From the NCBI RefSeq assembly GCF_003352915.1, contig NZ_CP022314.1:708637-772636 (forward strand): 64,000 bases of DNA, given 5' to 3'. How positions within the stretch are numbered: the stretch's first letter is position 1; each line of letters starts with the position of its first letter. Of the stretch, positions 44,407 through 53,012 are shown in pieces. The translations under genes were made by a program, and so were the position numbers. The notes under the pieces were generated by a model that saw only the letters and a program-made list of their open reading frames with translations, had not been told where the DNA came from and made no database searches. The DNA comes from Arthrobacter sp. PM3. GTDB lineage: Bacteria; Actinomycetota; Actinomycetes; Actinomycetales; Micrococcaceae.

Positions 44407-46497
44407 GTGAGCGATCTGAAGGTGTCGGTTGTGGTTCCGGCGCGCAATGCCGCAGCCTGGCTGGGCGAGTGCCTGGAATCAATCCGCAGCCAACACCCGC
44501 ACGAAATGATCGTTGTCGACGGCTGCTCGACGGATGACACGGCCGCGATCGCGCGCGCGTGCGGCGCCACCGTCATATCCGACGAGGGCGCCGGCCTGCC
44601 GGCGGCACGGATGCTCGGCGCCCGGACCGCGACCGGCGACGTCGTCGCCCTGATCGACGCCGACGTCGTCCTGCCGCCGGACAGCCTGCGCCGGCTGCTG
44701 GCCGAGTTCGAGGCCGGCGGCTACGACGGTCTGCAGTTCGGCCTGGCCAGCGAAGCCGACGGTCCCGGGTATTGGGGGGCGGCGCTGGCCTGGCACCACA
44801 ACCACAGCCGCGTGCGCGGCTGGTTCGGCGTCAGCGCCACCCTGATGCGCCGCGACGTGCTCCTCGCGGTCGGGTTCGACGACGACTTCCGCTCCGGCGA
44901 GGACGTGGAGCTGCGGATCCGCCTGGAGCAGGCAGGCTACCGGCTCGGGGTGTCCGACTCGGTCGTGGTCAGGCACCGGTTCGGCGACACGTTTGACTTC
45001 GCCCGCGACCAGTGGCTCCAGGACGGGGCCGGGATGGCCCGGACCGTCCGCAAGCACCGGCGTCATGGCTGGATGGTGTTGGTGCCGCTGCTGGCCACCG
45101 TGCGCGGGGCGGGCATGTCCTTGTTCCGGGCTCCCCGCTTCCTGCCGTACTGGGTGTGTTTCTTCCTCTACAACTACGGCGCCATGTTCGGCGAGATCCT
45201 GCGCCCGGCCAATAAACCCATCTCGGTCGGCGGAAATGCGGCCTGGCTGGCGGCCGCGAGGATCGCGCCCATGGTGACGGGGTTCCTGTTCTGGGCGCTC
45301 GCGGCCCTCGTGCTCCCGCCCGCGCAACTGGGCCTGGGCTCGGCGGTAGTGTCCGCCGCCCTCCTTACAGTGCAGCTGGGGATGTTCGGCGTCGGCCCCG
45401 CCACGCTGACCCTCCTGCCCTCGGAATCCGACGGCGGCAGGCGCCTCATCGCGACAAGCCTGCTGACCGTCGCCACGTTCTCCCTCCTCGGCGCCGGCCT
45501 GCTGGTCGCCATCACACGCTGGATCGGCACGGGCGTCGGCGAGGCCTGGGACGATCCCCTGGTCACGATCCTGTTCGTCGCCACTGCGCTCCTGGCCGCG
45601 AGCGCCTACCAACTGGACCACGTGGGTGTCGCCCAGGAACGCGCGGACCGGACCCTGGTCCGGAGCCTCGCGCAAAGCTTCGTGCAGCTGGCCTTCCTGG
45701 CCGCCGCGTTCGCGGTCGGCTTCCGTGACCTGGCCGTGGTGGTGGCCGCCGTTGCCGCCGGCGCTCTGGCCAGCGTCCTCGTGGGCCTGCGCCAGCTGGG
45801 ACGGGCAAAGGTTTCCCCGGACTGGCGGCACGGTCTCCGGCCGCGTCCGGCGCTGAAGCTCCTGAAGCCGGGCCTGCCCAACCACGCCCTCATGCTCGCC
45901 GACCGCGCCCCCGGCTACCTGCTCCCGCTCATTGTCGCGTCCACCTTGGGCCCGTCCTCGACGGCCGCCTGGTACATGGTGTGGATGATGGCCTCGGCGG
46001 TGTTCTTCGTGCCGCAGTCGGCCGGCTTCACCCTGCAGACGGCCCTCGCCGGGACACGGGCCAGGCCCGGCCTGGTCAGCTCCGCGCTCCGCGCCAGCCT
46101 CCTGCTGACTCTCGCCGCAGGCCTCCTCCTGATACTTGCCGGCCCGTTCCTCCTGGGGTTCCTCGGTCCGCAGTATGCGTCCGCCTGGGTCCTGCTGCCG
46201 GTCCTCGTTCCGGCCTTGCTGCTGAGCTGCGTGACCCAGGTCTACTACGGGCTGTGCCGGGCCCAAGGGCGGCTTCTCGAAGCCATCGTCGTCGCCACGT
46301 TGGCCGCGATCCTGGTCGTGGCACCCGCCGCGGCCGTGGCCCAGCAATCCGGCCTCACCGGCGTCTCCGTGCTCTGGGCAGTGGCCCAGGCGGCGGCTGC
46401 GCTCATCGCCGCCCGGCGTCTGGTCCTCCTGACCCGGGCGAAACACGCCGCCACCACAGGCGAGCGTCCTTCAGCGGCACGCCACCAGCCGACCTGA
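44407..46497 (+). CDS. GT2-flippase fusion protein
   Basis: This 696-aa protein joins a GT2 domain (residues 1 to about 240; VSVVVPARNAAAWLGE, IDADVVLPP metal site, GEDVELRIRLEQ) to a large membrane part (about 255-680) with about 12 segments that resembles Wzx/MATE-like polysaccharide flippases (LMLADRAPGYLLPLIV; YYGLCRAQGRLLEA). These activities are normally on separate proteins. A fused enzyme could add a sugar to a lipid carrier and hand it directly to the flippase. The GTG at 44407 has GAGGCGG before it; a GTG at 44392 overlaps the previous stop. Confidence 0.82.
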   Translation: MSDLKVSVVVPARNAAAWLGECLESIRSQHPHEMIVVDGCSTDDTAAIARACGATVISDEGAGLPAARMLGARTATGDVVALIDADVVLPPDSLRRLLAEFEAGGYDGLQFGLASEADGPGYWGAALAWHHNHSRVRGWFGVSATLMRRDVLLAVGFDDDFRSGEDVELRIRLEQAGYRLGVSDSVVVRHRFGDTFDFARDQWLQDGAGMARTVRKHRRHGWMVLVPLLATVRGAGMSLFRAPRFLPYWVCFFLYNYGAMFGEILRPANKPISVGGNAAWLAAARIAPMVTGFLFWALAALVLPPAQLGLGSAVVSAALLTVQLGMFGVGPATLTLLPSESDGGRRLIATSLLTVATFSLLGAGLLVAITRWIGTGVGEAWDDPLVTILFVATALLAASAYQLDHVGVAQERADRTLVRSLAQSFVQLAFLAAAFAVGFRDLAVVVAAVAAGALASVLVGLRQLGRAKVSPDWRHGLRPRPALKLLKPGLPNHALMLADRAPGYLLPLIVASTLGPSSTAAWYMVWMMASAVFFVPQSAGFTLQTALAGTRARPGLVSSALRASLLLTLAAGLLLILAGPFLLGFLGPQYASAWVLLPVLVPALLLSCVTQVYYGLCRAQGRLLEAIVVATLAAILVVAPAAAVAQQSGLTGVSVLWAVAQAAAALIAARRLVLLTRAKHAATTGERPSAARHQPT

Positions 46498-46508
46498 ATC
46501 GAGAAATC

Positions 46509-48389
46509 ATGACACATAGAACGGCTGGGAGCCCCCCGGCGCACGCCGCCAACCGGCACGACCCCCGGGTGCGCGACGGCGCCGCCAAACCGCCCACCCA
46601 CCGCAACCTTGGACTGACCCCCACGTGGCATGTCGGCGCCCTCGCCGCGGCCGCCGCAGTGGCCCTCGTCCTCGGCGTCTGGAGCATGACGCAGGTCGAT
46701 CCCACGCGGATCGGCGGGTCCGGACTCATTGATGTCCTCCCGCCGGCCTACTTCGTCGCCCTCGCTCTCAGCCTGACCGGGTTTGTGGCCTCGCTGAGCC
46801 TCCGCCGCCTCGTTCCGGCCCTCCTGACGTGGCAAATCATGGTCACGGTGGTCGTGCTGCACGGCGCCGACGCCGTCATCCATGGCCTGCCGCGGCTTGA
46901 GGCCAGCTACCGGCATCTGGGCATCGCCGACACCATCGCCCAGTCAGGGCAGCTGAATCCGAACCTGGACGCCTACTTCAACTGGCCAGGATTCTTCAAT
47001 CTGCTCGCCATGCTGTCCGGCGCAACCGGGACCAAGGACCTCATGGGCATCGCCACGTGGGCGCCGGTCGGAATCAACATCCTCCTGCTGGCACCCCTGC
47101 TGGCCCTGGCCCGGCGCCTGACCGCCAATCCGCGCCAGGCGTGGGCGGCCGTCTGGATCTTCTACCTGGCCAGCTGGATCGGGCAGGACTATCTGTCGCC
47201 GCAGGGCTATTCGTTCCTCCTCCTCGTCACGCTGGTGGCCTGCCTGCTGTGCGTCTTTGGCGGATGGGCCTGGCCCCCGGACCGCACCCGGTCCTCCCGG
47301 TGGCTGACCCGGAATGTCACCAGGCTGGACGGCGCTGTTCCCCGGCAGGGCATCATCGAGCCGTCACCGAGGGACGCGGCGGTGCTCGTGGTGGTCTGCG
47401 GGCTGCTGCTGCTGGCCATGACGACTTCACATCAGCTCACCCCGTTTGCCGCGATCCCCATCCTGGCGGCGCTGCTGCTGACCGGCCGCCTGCGGCTGCG
47501 CTTCCTGCCGGTACTTGCCGTTGTCCTGCCTGTCGGCTGGCTGTTCTTTGCGGCATCGACTTTCCTTGAAGGACACTTCGGCCAGCTGTTCAGCGCCCTC
47601 GGTGACATCGGCGCGAACAGCTTCGGCGCCCTGAGCACCCGGGTCTCCGGCAGCGACGCCCACGTGTTCGTCGTCTACACGCGCATGGCCGAGGTCGCGC
47701 TGGTCTGGATTCTCGCGGCCATCGGCGCTTTCATGGGCTACCGGCGGAAAGCGCCGTGGCTGGCCGCCGCGGCCGGGGCCCTTGCCCCGCTGGTCCTCAT
47801 TCCGCTCCAGCCATACGGCGGTGAACTGCTCCTGCGGCTGTATCTGTTCAGCCTGCCGTTCGCCGTCTGCCTGGCGGTGCTGCCGCTGATGTCTGACCGG
47901 TCGGCCGGGCTGAGCCTCCGGCGCGCCGTCGGGCTGCTGCTGATGGGCGCCGTCCTGGCCACGACCACGATCGTTTCGCGCTACGGAAACGACAGCATGG
48001 AGAGCTTCAATGACGACGAGATCGCTGTCGTGAACCACCTCTATGCCACCGCGCCCACCGGTGCCGTCCTCATCGAGGCGGTCCGCAACACCCCGTGGAG
48101 ATTCCAGCACTACGCGGAGTACGACTACCGGGCGCTCGTGCCTGCCGAGCCCATTCCCGACGCCCCGCCGCTCAGCTGCGACGCCGCCAACCAGATCGCC
48201 CGCAAGGCGGGCGCGTACCTGATCATTACCGAAAGCCAGCAGGCGGCGGCCGAACTCCGCGGCTCAACCCCTACCGGCGACCTTCAACGTTTTATCGCCA
48301 CATGCGCCACCAGTCCGGGCTGGACGAAGGTATATGAGAACGCCGGCGGCGTGATTTTTCACATCGAAGGAGTTAGCAATGCCAAGTGA
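46509..48389 (+). CDS. Multi-pass membrane protein, polymerase or glycosyltransferase-like
   Basis: This 626-aa protein has about 12 membrane segments after a 40-residue hydrophilic N-terminus, and a soluble C-terminal part of about 130 residues. A periplasmic loop has SYRHLGIADTIAQSG and YFNWPGFF, and SWIGQDYLSPQGYSF follows, features I associate with GT-C or Wzy-like proteins of actinobacteria. By position it would polymerise repeat units or act as a lipid-linked sugar transferase. It starts 11 bp after the flippase fusion and overlaps the next gene by 11 bp. Confidence 0.72.
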   Translation: MTHRTAGSPPAHAANRHDPRVRDGAAKPPTHRNLGLTPTWHVGALAAAAAVALVLGVWSMTQVDPTRIGGSGLIDVLPPAYFVALALSLTGFVASLSLRRLVPALLTWQIMVTVVVLHGADAVIHGLPRLEASYRHLGIADTIAQSGQLNPNLDAYFNWPGFFNLLAMLSGATGTKDLMGIATWAPVGINILLLAPLLALARRLTANPRQAWAAVWIFYLASWIGQDYLSPQGYSFLLLVTLVACLLCVFGGWAWPPDRTRSSRWLTRNVTRLDGAVPRQGIIEPSPRDAAVLVVVCGLLLLAMTTSHQLTPFAAIPILAALLLTGRLRLRFLPVLAVVLPVGWLFFAASTFLEGHFGQLFSALGDIGANSFGALSTRVSGSDAHVFVVYTRMAEVALVWILAAIGAFMGYRRKAPWLAAAAGALAPLVLIPLQPYGGELLLRLYLFSLPFAVCLAVLPLMSDRSAGLSLRRAVGLLLMGAVLATTTIVSRYGNDSMESFNDDEIAVVNHLYATAPTGAVLIEAVRNTPWRFQHYAEYDYRALVPAEPIPDAPPLSCDAANQIARKAGAYLIITESQQAAAELRGSTPTGDLQRFIATCATSPGWTKVYENAGGVIFHIEGVSNAK

Positions 48390-48762
48390 ACGCAGCTACG
48401 TGACTTACACGACGGCGGCCGTCGCCGTCGCCGCCATCCCGCTTTCGTTCGTCGGGCCCGAGGGCCTGCGCCTGGCGGTGATCGGCCTGCTGATGCTGGC
48501 CGGGCCCGGGACAGCGCTGGTCCTGCTCCTGCGTCTGGACCCGCCGCGTTCGGCGCAGGCCACCGGCGCACTCCCCCTCAGCATCGCCATCGCCATCGCC
48601 ACCAGCCTCGCTATGTCCACCCTCGTGGCGACAGCCATGATCTATGCGCGGCTCTGGTCACCGCCGGCAGGCGTCTGCATCCTCGCGCTCGTCACCCTCG
48701 CCTTCCTGGGCCTTGAGCTCAGGAGGCCGCGGCGCGCCGTGTCACAGGTGCGTGCGAAATGA
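48379..48762 (+). CDS. Small four-segment membrane protein
   Basis: This 127-aa protein is mostly hydrophobic, with segments near residues 8-25, 29-50, 65-85 and 92-110, and a basic C-terminus. I do not recognise a family. It overlaps the upstream polymerase-like gene by 11 bp and the next ORF by 4 bp, so it is translationally coupled and likely part of the same membrane complex. Confidence 0.7.
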   Translation: MPSERSYVTYTTAAVAVAAIPLSFVGPEGLRLAVIGLLMLAGPGTALVLLLRLDPPRSAQATGALPLSIAIAIATSLAMSTLVATAMIYARLWSPPAGVCILALVTLAFLGLELRRPRRAVSQVRAK

Positions 48763-48938
48763 TCGTCTTCCTGACCGGGCTGGCCACGGTCTCGGCCCTC
48801 GTGACCTGCGATGTGCTGCGCGTCCTGAAGCCGGACAAGGCCCTCCCCCGGCCCGTACTGATCATCACCGCAGCCCTGCTGGCGATCGTCGCAGTCTCCG
48901 CGGTGGTGCGCCTGGTGCAGCTGACACAGCTGGCGTGA
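48759..48938 (+). CDS. 59-aa two-segment membrane protein
   Basis: The ATG at 48759 overlaps the upstream TGA (ATGA), and the frame runs 59 codons. The product starts MIVFLTGLATVSALV and has a second hydrophobic segment, LIITAALLAIVAVSAVV, joined by a basic loop (LKPDKALPRP). The tight overlap and hairpin-like topology support it as real. No family is recognised. Confidence 0.65.
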   Translation: MIVFLTGLATVSALVTCDVLRVLKPDKALPRPVLIITAALLAIVAVSAVVRLVQLTQLA

Positions 48939-48950
48939 ACTCGCCCAGCC

Positions 48951-48974
48951 GTGCCGGCGCCATGGCGCCGGCAC
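48951..48974. terminator. 24-bp perfect palindrome
   Basis: GTGCCGGCGCC on the left mirrors GGCGCCGGCAC on the right with no loop bases beyond the central AT. It lies between the 59-aa ORF and the secreted protein gene. No U-tract follows, so it may be a partial terminator or a protein site. Confidence 0.5.
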
Positions 48975-49012
48975 ACCTGAACAAATCCACCCCAGCACGG
49001 AAAGTACTGTCC

Positions 49013-49741
49013 ATGAGAAAACTCAAAGCCCTCAGCATGGCGGGAACGCTCGGATTGCTCGTAGCCGGTTCCCTTGTTTTTGGCTCCGCCCAGGCCGCTA
49101 CCGCTGCAACCTGCAGCCCCGCGCCGACCAACTCCTATCCCGGAACGGTCGTGCTGGCCACAGGATTCGAGGCGGGCGGCTGGTGCGGCCTGATTCCCCA
49201 GGTAGGGGGCACGGGCACGGCCACTATTTCCAGCTCCACGAAACACGCCGGCTCGAAATCGGCCAAGCTCCACGTCACCACGGACTCCGGCTCGCTCGCC
49301 AACCTTTCTTCCCCGGCCTTTGCCTCGGGAACCAAGACCTCGTACGCGGACGGCTGGTTCAACATCACCGTTGCCGGTGTTTCGGGCAATGACGTCCCAT
49401 ACTTCCGGTTCTTTTCCGGCTCCACCCGGGTTGCCGACATTTACCGGTACAACAGCAACGGGCAGCTGTGGCTCCGGGTGACGTCGCCCAGCGGCTCCTT
49501 CGTGTACACCAAGCTGGTCTCCTCAAGCATTTCCCTGAGCGCCTGGCACCACGTGAGCATGCGGGTGACGGCCAACGGCAGCTCAACCACCATCCAGGTA
49601 TGGTTCGACGGCGTCCAGCGGTACAGCAGTTCCAGCGTCAGCATGCTCGGCAGCAGCCTGAGCAAGGTTCAGCTGGGGGCCGAGCATTACCGGCAAAAGG
49701 GCGACGAATACATCGACGACGTCATCATCAAGCGCTCCTAG
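49013..49741 (+). CDS. Secreted beta-sandwich (LamG/lectin-like) protein
   Basis: This 242-aa protein has a signal peptide cleaved after about residue 28 (SAQA or ATA) and a mature part dominated by beta strands. ISSSTKHAGSKSAKLHV and ISLSAWHHVSMRVTAN match the concanavalin A-like / LamG pattern also found in polysaccharide lyases. One Cys pair (TCSPAP, GWCG) is likely a disulfide. It ends the polysaccharide locus and may bind or process the exported polymer. Catalytic residues are not recognised, so binding rather than cleavage is my first guess. Confidence 0.75.
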   Translation: MRKLKALSMAGTLGLLVAGSLVFGSAQAATAATCSPAPTNSYPGTVVLATGFEAGGWCGLIPQVGGTGTATISSSTKHAGSKSAKLHVTTDSGSLANLSSPAFASGTKTSYADGWFNITVAGVSGNDVPYFRFFSGSTRVADIYRYNSNGQLWLRVTSPSGSFVYTKLVSSSISLSAWHHVSMRVTANGSSTTIQVWFDGVQRYSSSSVSMLGSSLSKVQLGAEHYRQKGDEYIDDVIIKRS

Positions 49742-49762
49742 GCAAGCGAACGGCGGGCAGCC

Positions 49763-50389
49763 TCACTCCGACGACTTGGCTGCCCGCACGAAATCCCCGA
49801 TTTTGGCCAGGTCCTTGACGCCGCGCGCCGACTCGACCCCCGAGGAGACGTCGACGCCCCACGCACCGGCTTCCGCGGCCGCGCGGGCCACATTGGCCGG
49901 GTCGAGGCCGCCGGCCAGGAGCCACTTCCGTCCAGTGAGGGATCCAGCCAAGGATCCGGACACGGATTTGGCCCGGACGGAGCCGTAGTCCCAGGCTTCG
50001 CCGGAGCCGGGGACAGCGGCATCGATCAGGAGCAGCTCCTCGCCCCAGTCCTCGAAGGCTTCCGGGGAGGCTGCCATGGTGACGGCCCGGATGAGCTTCA
50101 TCCCGGCGTCGTGCACTGTCCGGACGTCCGCCGCCGAACGGTCGCCGTGGAGCTGGACCCAGTCCAGGCCCGCCTCGCGGGCCACGGCGACGGCGTCGGC
50201 CGCGGATTCGTGCCGGAACACCCCCACGGCCGGCAGTCCGGCCGGGACATCGGCGAGCAGAATCCTGACCTGTTCCGGCGTGACCTGGCGCGGGCTGCGG
50301 GTCAGGACGAAGCCGACCGCGTCCGCGCCCGCCCGGGCCGCGGTGCGCACTGATTCCGGGGTGCTCAGGCCGCAGACTTTGACGAACAT
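49763..50389 (-). CDS. trpF: Phosphoribosylanthranilate isomerase
   Basis: This 208-aa TIM-barrel enzyme performs an Amadori rearrangement in tryptophan synthesis. The KVCGLSTPESV start with catalytic Cys (about 6), the GFVLTRSPRQV phosphate-loop region and the WVQLHGDRSA motif are typical; the final Asp-containing GVDVSSGVES motif is intact. It stands alone rather than with other trp genes. Many Micrococcaceae keep trpF apart from the main trp cluster. Confidence 0.93.
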   Translation of the reverse strand: MFVKVCGLSTPESVRTAARAGADAVGFVLTRSPRQVTPEQVRILLADVPAGLPAVGVFRHESAADAVAVAREAGLDWVQLHGDRSAADVRTVHDAGMKLIRAVTMAASPEAFEDWGEELLLIDAAVPGSGEAWDYGSVRAKSVSGSLAGSLTGRKWLLAGGLDPANVARAAAEAGAWGVDVSSGVESARGVKDLAKIGDFVRAAKSSE

Positions 50390-50497
50390 TCGGGCTCCTT
50401 TTGAACGCTTCCTGCCTTGACGTTAGCAAGACCGGGCATCCGCCGCCGACTTCACGACGGCTCCGGTTCGATCGTCCGGCACGGTGGTCCGGCCCGA

Positions 50498-50503
50498 TAG
50501 GCT
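50498..50503 (+). promoter_or_regulatory. -10 box placed for a leaderless transcript
   Basis: TAGGCT ends 6 nt before the ATG at 50510, with no ribosome site between. Confidence 0.6.
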
Positions 50504-50509
50504 GAGGCG

Positions 50510-51145
50510 ATGCAGATCATCCGCTATGCCGAGCTCAATGCAACCCCCTGGCGCAACGGCGGCGGGGTGACCCGCGAACTGGCACGGCACCCCCGGGCCG
50601 CGTCGGGGCAAAACGGCGCGGACAGCACCCCGTCGGACTGGCGCATCAGCATTGCCGAGGTCGCCTCGGCCGGGCCCTTCTCCGCCTTCACCGGCATGGA
50701 CCGCGTGCTGACCGTCATTGACGGCGAGTTGCTGCTCCTGAGCGTGGACGGAGCCGAGCACCCGCTGGAGAAGTACCGCCCATTCCGGTTCTCCGGCGAC
50801 GCGGACTCCGCGGGCGCACTTCCCACGGGCGACATCATGGACCTGAACGTCATTACCCGCAACGGCGCCTATAGGGGTTACACGTCCATCGTCGAACTCT
50901 CGAAGAAGCGCGCCTATCCGCTGTTCGCGGGCCAGTTCGGCATCCTGCTGCAGGGCCAGGCCAGCGTCAGTCCCGCCCCGGCAGCCCCCGTGGAACCGCC
51001 GGCCGCCGGCGCATCCGCGCCCGAGCGGATCGAGCTGAGCCGTTACGACGCCGTCGTCGGTGCGGATGCGCAGACGCCGGAAGTCCTCGGCCGCGGCTTC
51101 CTGGCGGTCGTCTCCATCGACGCGGTAGAGGCGGCGGCGCGGTAG
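50510..51145 (+). CDS. hutD: HutD family protein
   Basis: This 211-aa cupin-like protein has the HutD landmarks ATPWRNGGGVTRELARHP (about 11-28), WRISIAEVASAGPFSAFTGMDRVL (in part) and DLNVITRNG. HutD is linked to histidine utilisation in proteobacteria, where it is thought to limit urocanate accumulation. Here it stands alone, without hut genes in the window, so its role is unclear. A -10 box directly before the ATG predicts a leaderless transcript. Confidence 0.9.
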   Translation: MQIIRYAELNATPWRNGGGVTRELARHPRAASGQNGADSTPSDWRISIAEVASAGPFSAFTGMDRVLTVIDGELLLLSVDGAEHPLEKYRPFRFSGDADSAGALPTGDIMDLNVITRNGAYRGYTSIVELSKKRAYPLFAGQFGILLQGQASVSPAPAAPVEPPAAGASAPERIELSRYDAVVGADAQTPEVLGRGFLAVVSIDAVEAAAR

Positions 51146-51168
51146 CGTCCACCGGCGCCCGGCAACGA

Positions 51169-51996
51169 TTAGCCCTTCTCGGCCTTCACCCGCGCCCCGC
51201 CGACACCGACCGACTCCCCGGAGAGCCGCTGCGCGAGCCAGATGGGCACGATCGAGACCACGATCAGCACGACGGCGACGACGTTGACCACGGGCGCCTG
51301 GTTCGGGCGGAACAGGTTCTGCAGGATCCAGATCGGCAGCGTGGTCTCCCCCGCCCCGATGGTGAACGTGGTGACGATGATCTCGTCGAAGCTCAGCGCG
51401 AAGGCCAGCAGCCCGCCGGCCAGCAGCGCAGAACGCAGTTGCGGGAAGGTCACCAGGTTGAACGTGGTGAAGACGCCGGCGCCGAGGTCGGCGGACGCTT
51501 CCTCCAGCCCGGGGCTCATGCGCCGGAGCCGGGCAATGACGTTGTTGAACACCGTCACCATGCAGAAGGTGGCGTGCGCGATCACGACCGTCCAAAGGCT
51601 CAGCGGGACGCCGAGGATGGTGGTGAACATGTTGTTCAGGGCGATGCCGGTGACGACGCCGGGCAGCGCGATCGGCAGGATCACCAGGAGGTTGATGACG
51701 TCCCGGCCAAAAAACGCGTACCGCTGCAGTGACAGCGCCAGCAGCGTCCCCAGCACCAGCGAGACGACGGTTGCGACCACGGCCACCCACAGGGAGGACA
51801 CGACGGCCTCGCGGACGCCCGGGGAGTCGAAGGCCTTGCCCCACCACTCCAGGGTGAAGCCTTTGGGCGGCCAGCCGAATGTCCGGTCCGCATTGAACGA
51901 GTTCACCACCACCAGCAGCAGCGGCGTGTAGATGAACAGGAACACGAGCGCGGTGATGACGCCCAGGACCACTTTGGCGCTGCGGGAAAGTCTCAT
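51169..51996 (-). CDS. ABC transporter permease, PotC type
   Basis: This 275-aa permease has six membrane segments. The coupling motif EASADLGAGVFTTFNLVTFPQL (in part EASADLGAG) and LSFDEIIVTTF near the C-terminus are typical of PotC in spermidine/putrescine importers. It is the last gene of the minus-strand run ATPase, binding protein, PotB, PotC. It converges with hutD. Confidence 0.9.
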   Translation of the reverse strand: MRLSRSAKVVLGVITALVFLFIYTPLLLVVVNSFNADRTFGWPPKGFTLEWWGKAFDSPGVREAVVSSLWVAVVATVVSLVLGTLLALSLQRYAFFGRDVINLLVILPIALPGVVTGIALNNMFTTILGVPLSLWTVVIAHATFCMVTVFNNVIARLRRMSPGLEEASADLGAGVFTTFNLVTFPQLRSALLAGGLLAFALSFDEIIVTTFTIGAGETTLPIWILQNLFRPNQAPVVNVVAVVLIVVSIVPIWLAQRLSGESVGVGGARVKAEKG

Positions 51997-52009
51997 GGTG
52001 CTCCTCGCG

Positions 52010-52939
52010 CTACAGGTTGTTCAGGGCGCCGGTACGGCGGACGATGAAGAGGTAGAACATGATGATGGCGATCGGCACCAGCGAGACCGCCGCGGCGAAC
52101 GGCAGGTTGTTCGCCGCGCCGACGTTGGCGTAGACCACGGTGCCGAGCATCTGCGTGGTCCCGCCGACAATTTGCGCCGTGATGTAGTCGCCCAGGGACA
52201 GGGAAAACGTGAAGATCGTGCCCGCGATGATGGAGGGGACCAGCAGCGGAAGCATGACAAGGCGCATGGTGGTCAGCGGTTTCGCGCCGAGGTCCCCGGA
52301 GGCCTCCAGCAGGGAGTCCGGCACCCGGTCAAAGCCGGCATAGATCGGCAGGATCATGTACGGCAGCCAGATGTAGGACAGGGTCAGGATGACGGCGGTC
52401 TCGCCGTACCCCGGCGATGACAGGCCGATCGGCGCCCCCAGCCATTCCAGCAGCCCGCCCTCGGCCAGGACATTCCGCCAGGCGTACGCCTTGACCAGGT
52501 AGCTGGCCCACAGCGGCATCAGCACGGCCACCACGAGCAGTTTCTCCCAGCGGGCGGGAGCCACCTTGGCGATGAAGAACGCGATGGGCAGCGCCAGGAC
52601 CATGTCGATCAGGGTGACCGCCACCGCGATCCATAAGGTGCGCAGCGTGATCCGCTGGTACACCGGGTCGGTCAGGACCGTGACGATGTTCTCGGTGGTC
52701 CACTCCGTGGACACCTGCCCGGTGAAGGTGTCCACGGTCCAGAACGCTGTGACCAGCAGTGCGGCCAGGGCCGCAATGTAGACCAGCACCAGCCACAGCG
52801 CCGGTGCCGTGAGCAGCCCGGCAAGCCGAAGCCGGGGCGAACGGTGCAGCAGTGCCGAGAACGTGTTGGCCTTCGCCCGGGGCACGTCCCCGGCTGTGCG
52901 GGGTGCCCCGGGCGGAAGCTGCTGGATCTGTTGTGCCAT
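52010..52939 (-). CDS. ABC transporter permease, PotB type
   Basis: This 309-aa permease has six or so membrane segments after a 40-residue cytoplasmic N-terminus. The coupling motif LLEASGDLGAKPLTTMRLVMLP (in part EASGDLGAKP) and SLSLGDYITAQIVGG are typical of PotB. It is separated from PotC by 13 bp. The pair would form the transmembrane channel. Confidence 0.9.
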   Translation of the reverse strand: MAQQIQQLPPGAPRTAGDVPRAKANTFSALLHRSPRLRLAGLLTAPALWLVLVYIAALAALLVTAFWTVDTFTGQVSTEWTTENIVTVLTDPVYQRITLRTLWIAVAVTLIDMVLALPIAFFIAKVAPARWEKLLVVAVLMPLWASYLVKAYAWRNVLAEGGLLEWLGAPIGLSSPGYGETAVILTLSYIWLPYMILPIYAGFDRVPDSLLEASGDLGAKPLTTMRLVMLPLLVPSIIAGTIFTFSLSLGDYITAQIVGGTTQMLGTVVYANVGAANNLPFAAAVSLVPIAIIMFYLFIVRRTGALNNL

Positions 52940-53012
52940 CTCGCCTTAGTTTCTGCCGGCCGCCGGGCCGGCTGGTGATGTGCAGGTTCGCTGCCGCGTG
53001 GGGGGGTCGGAC

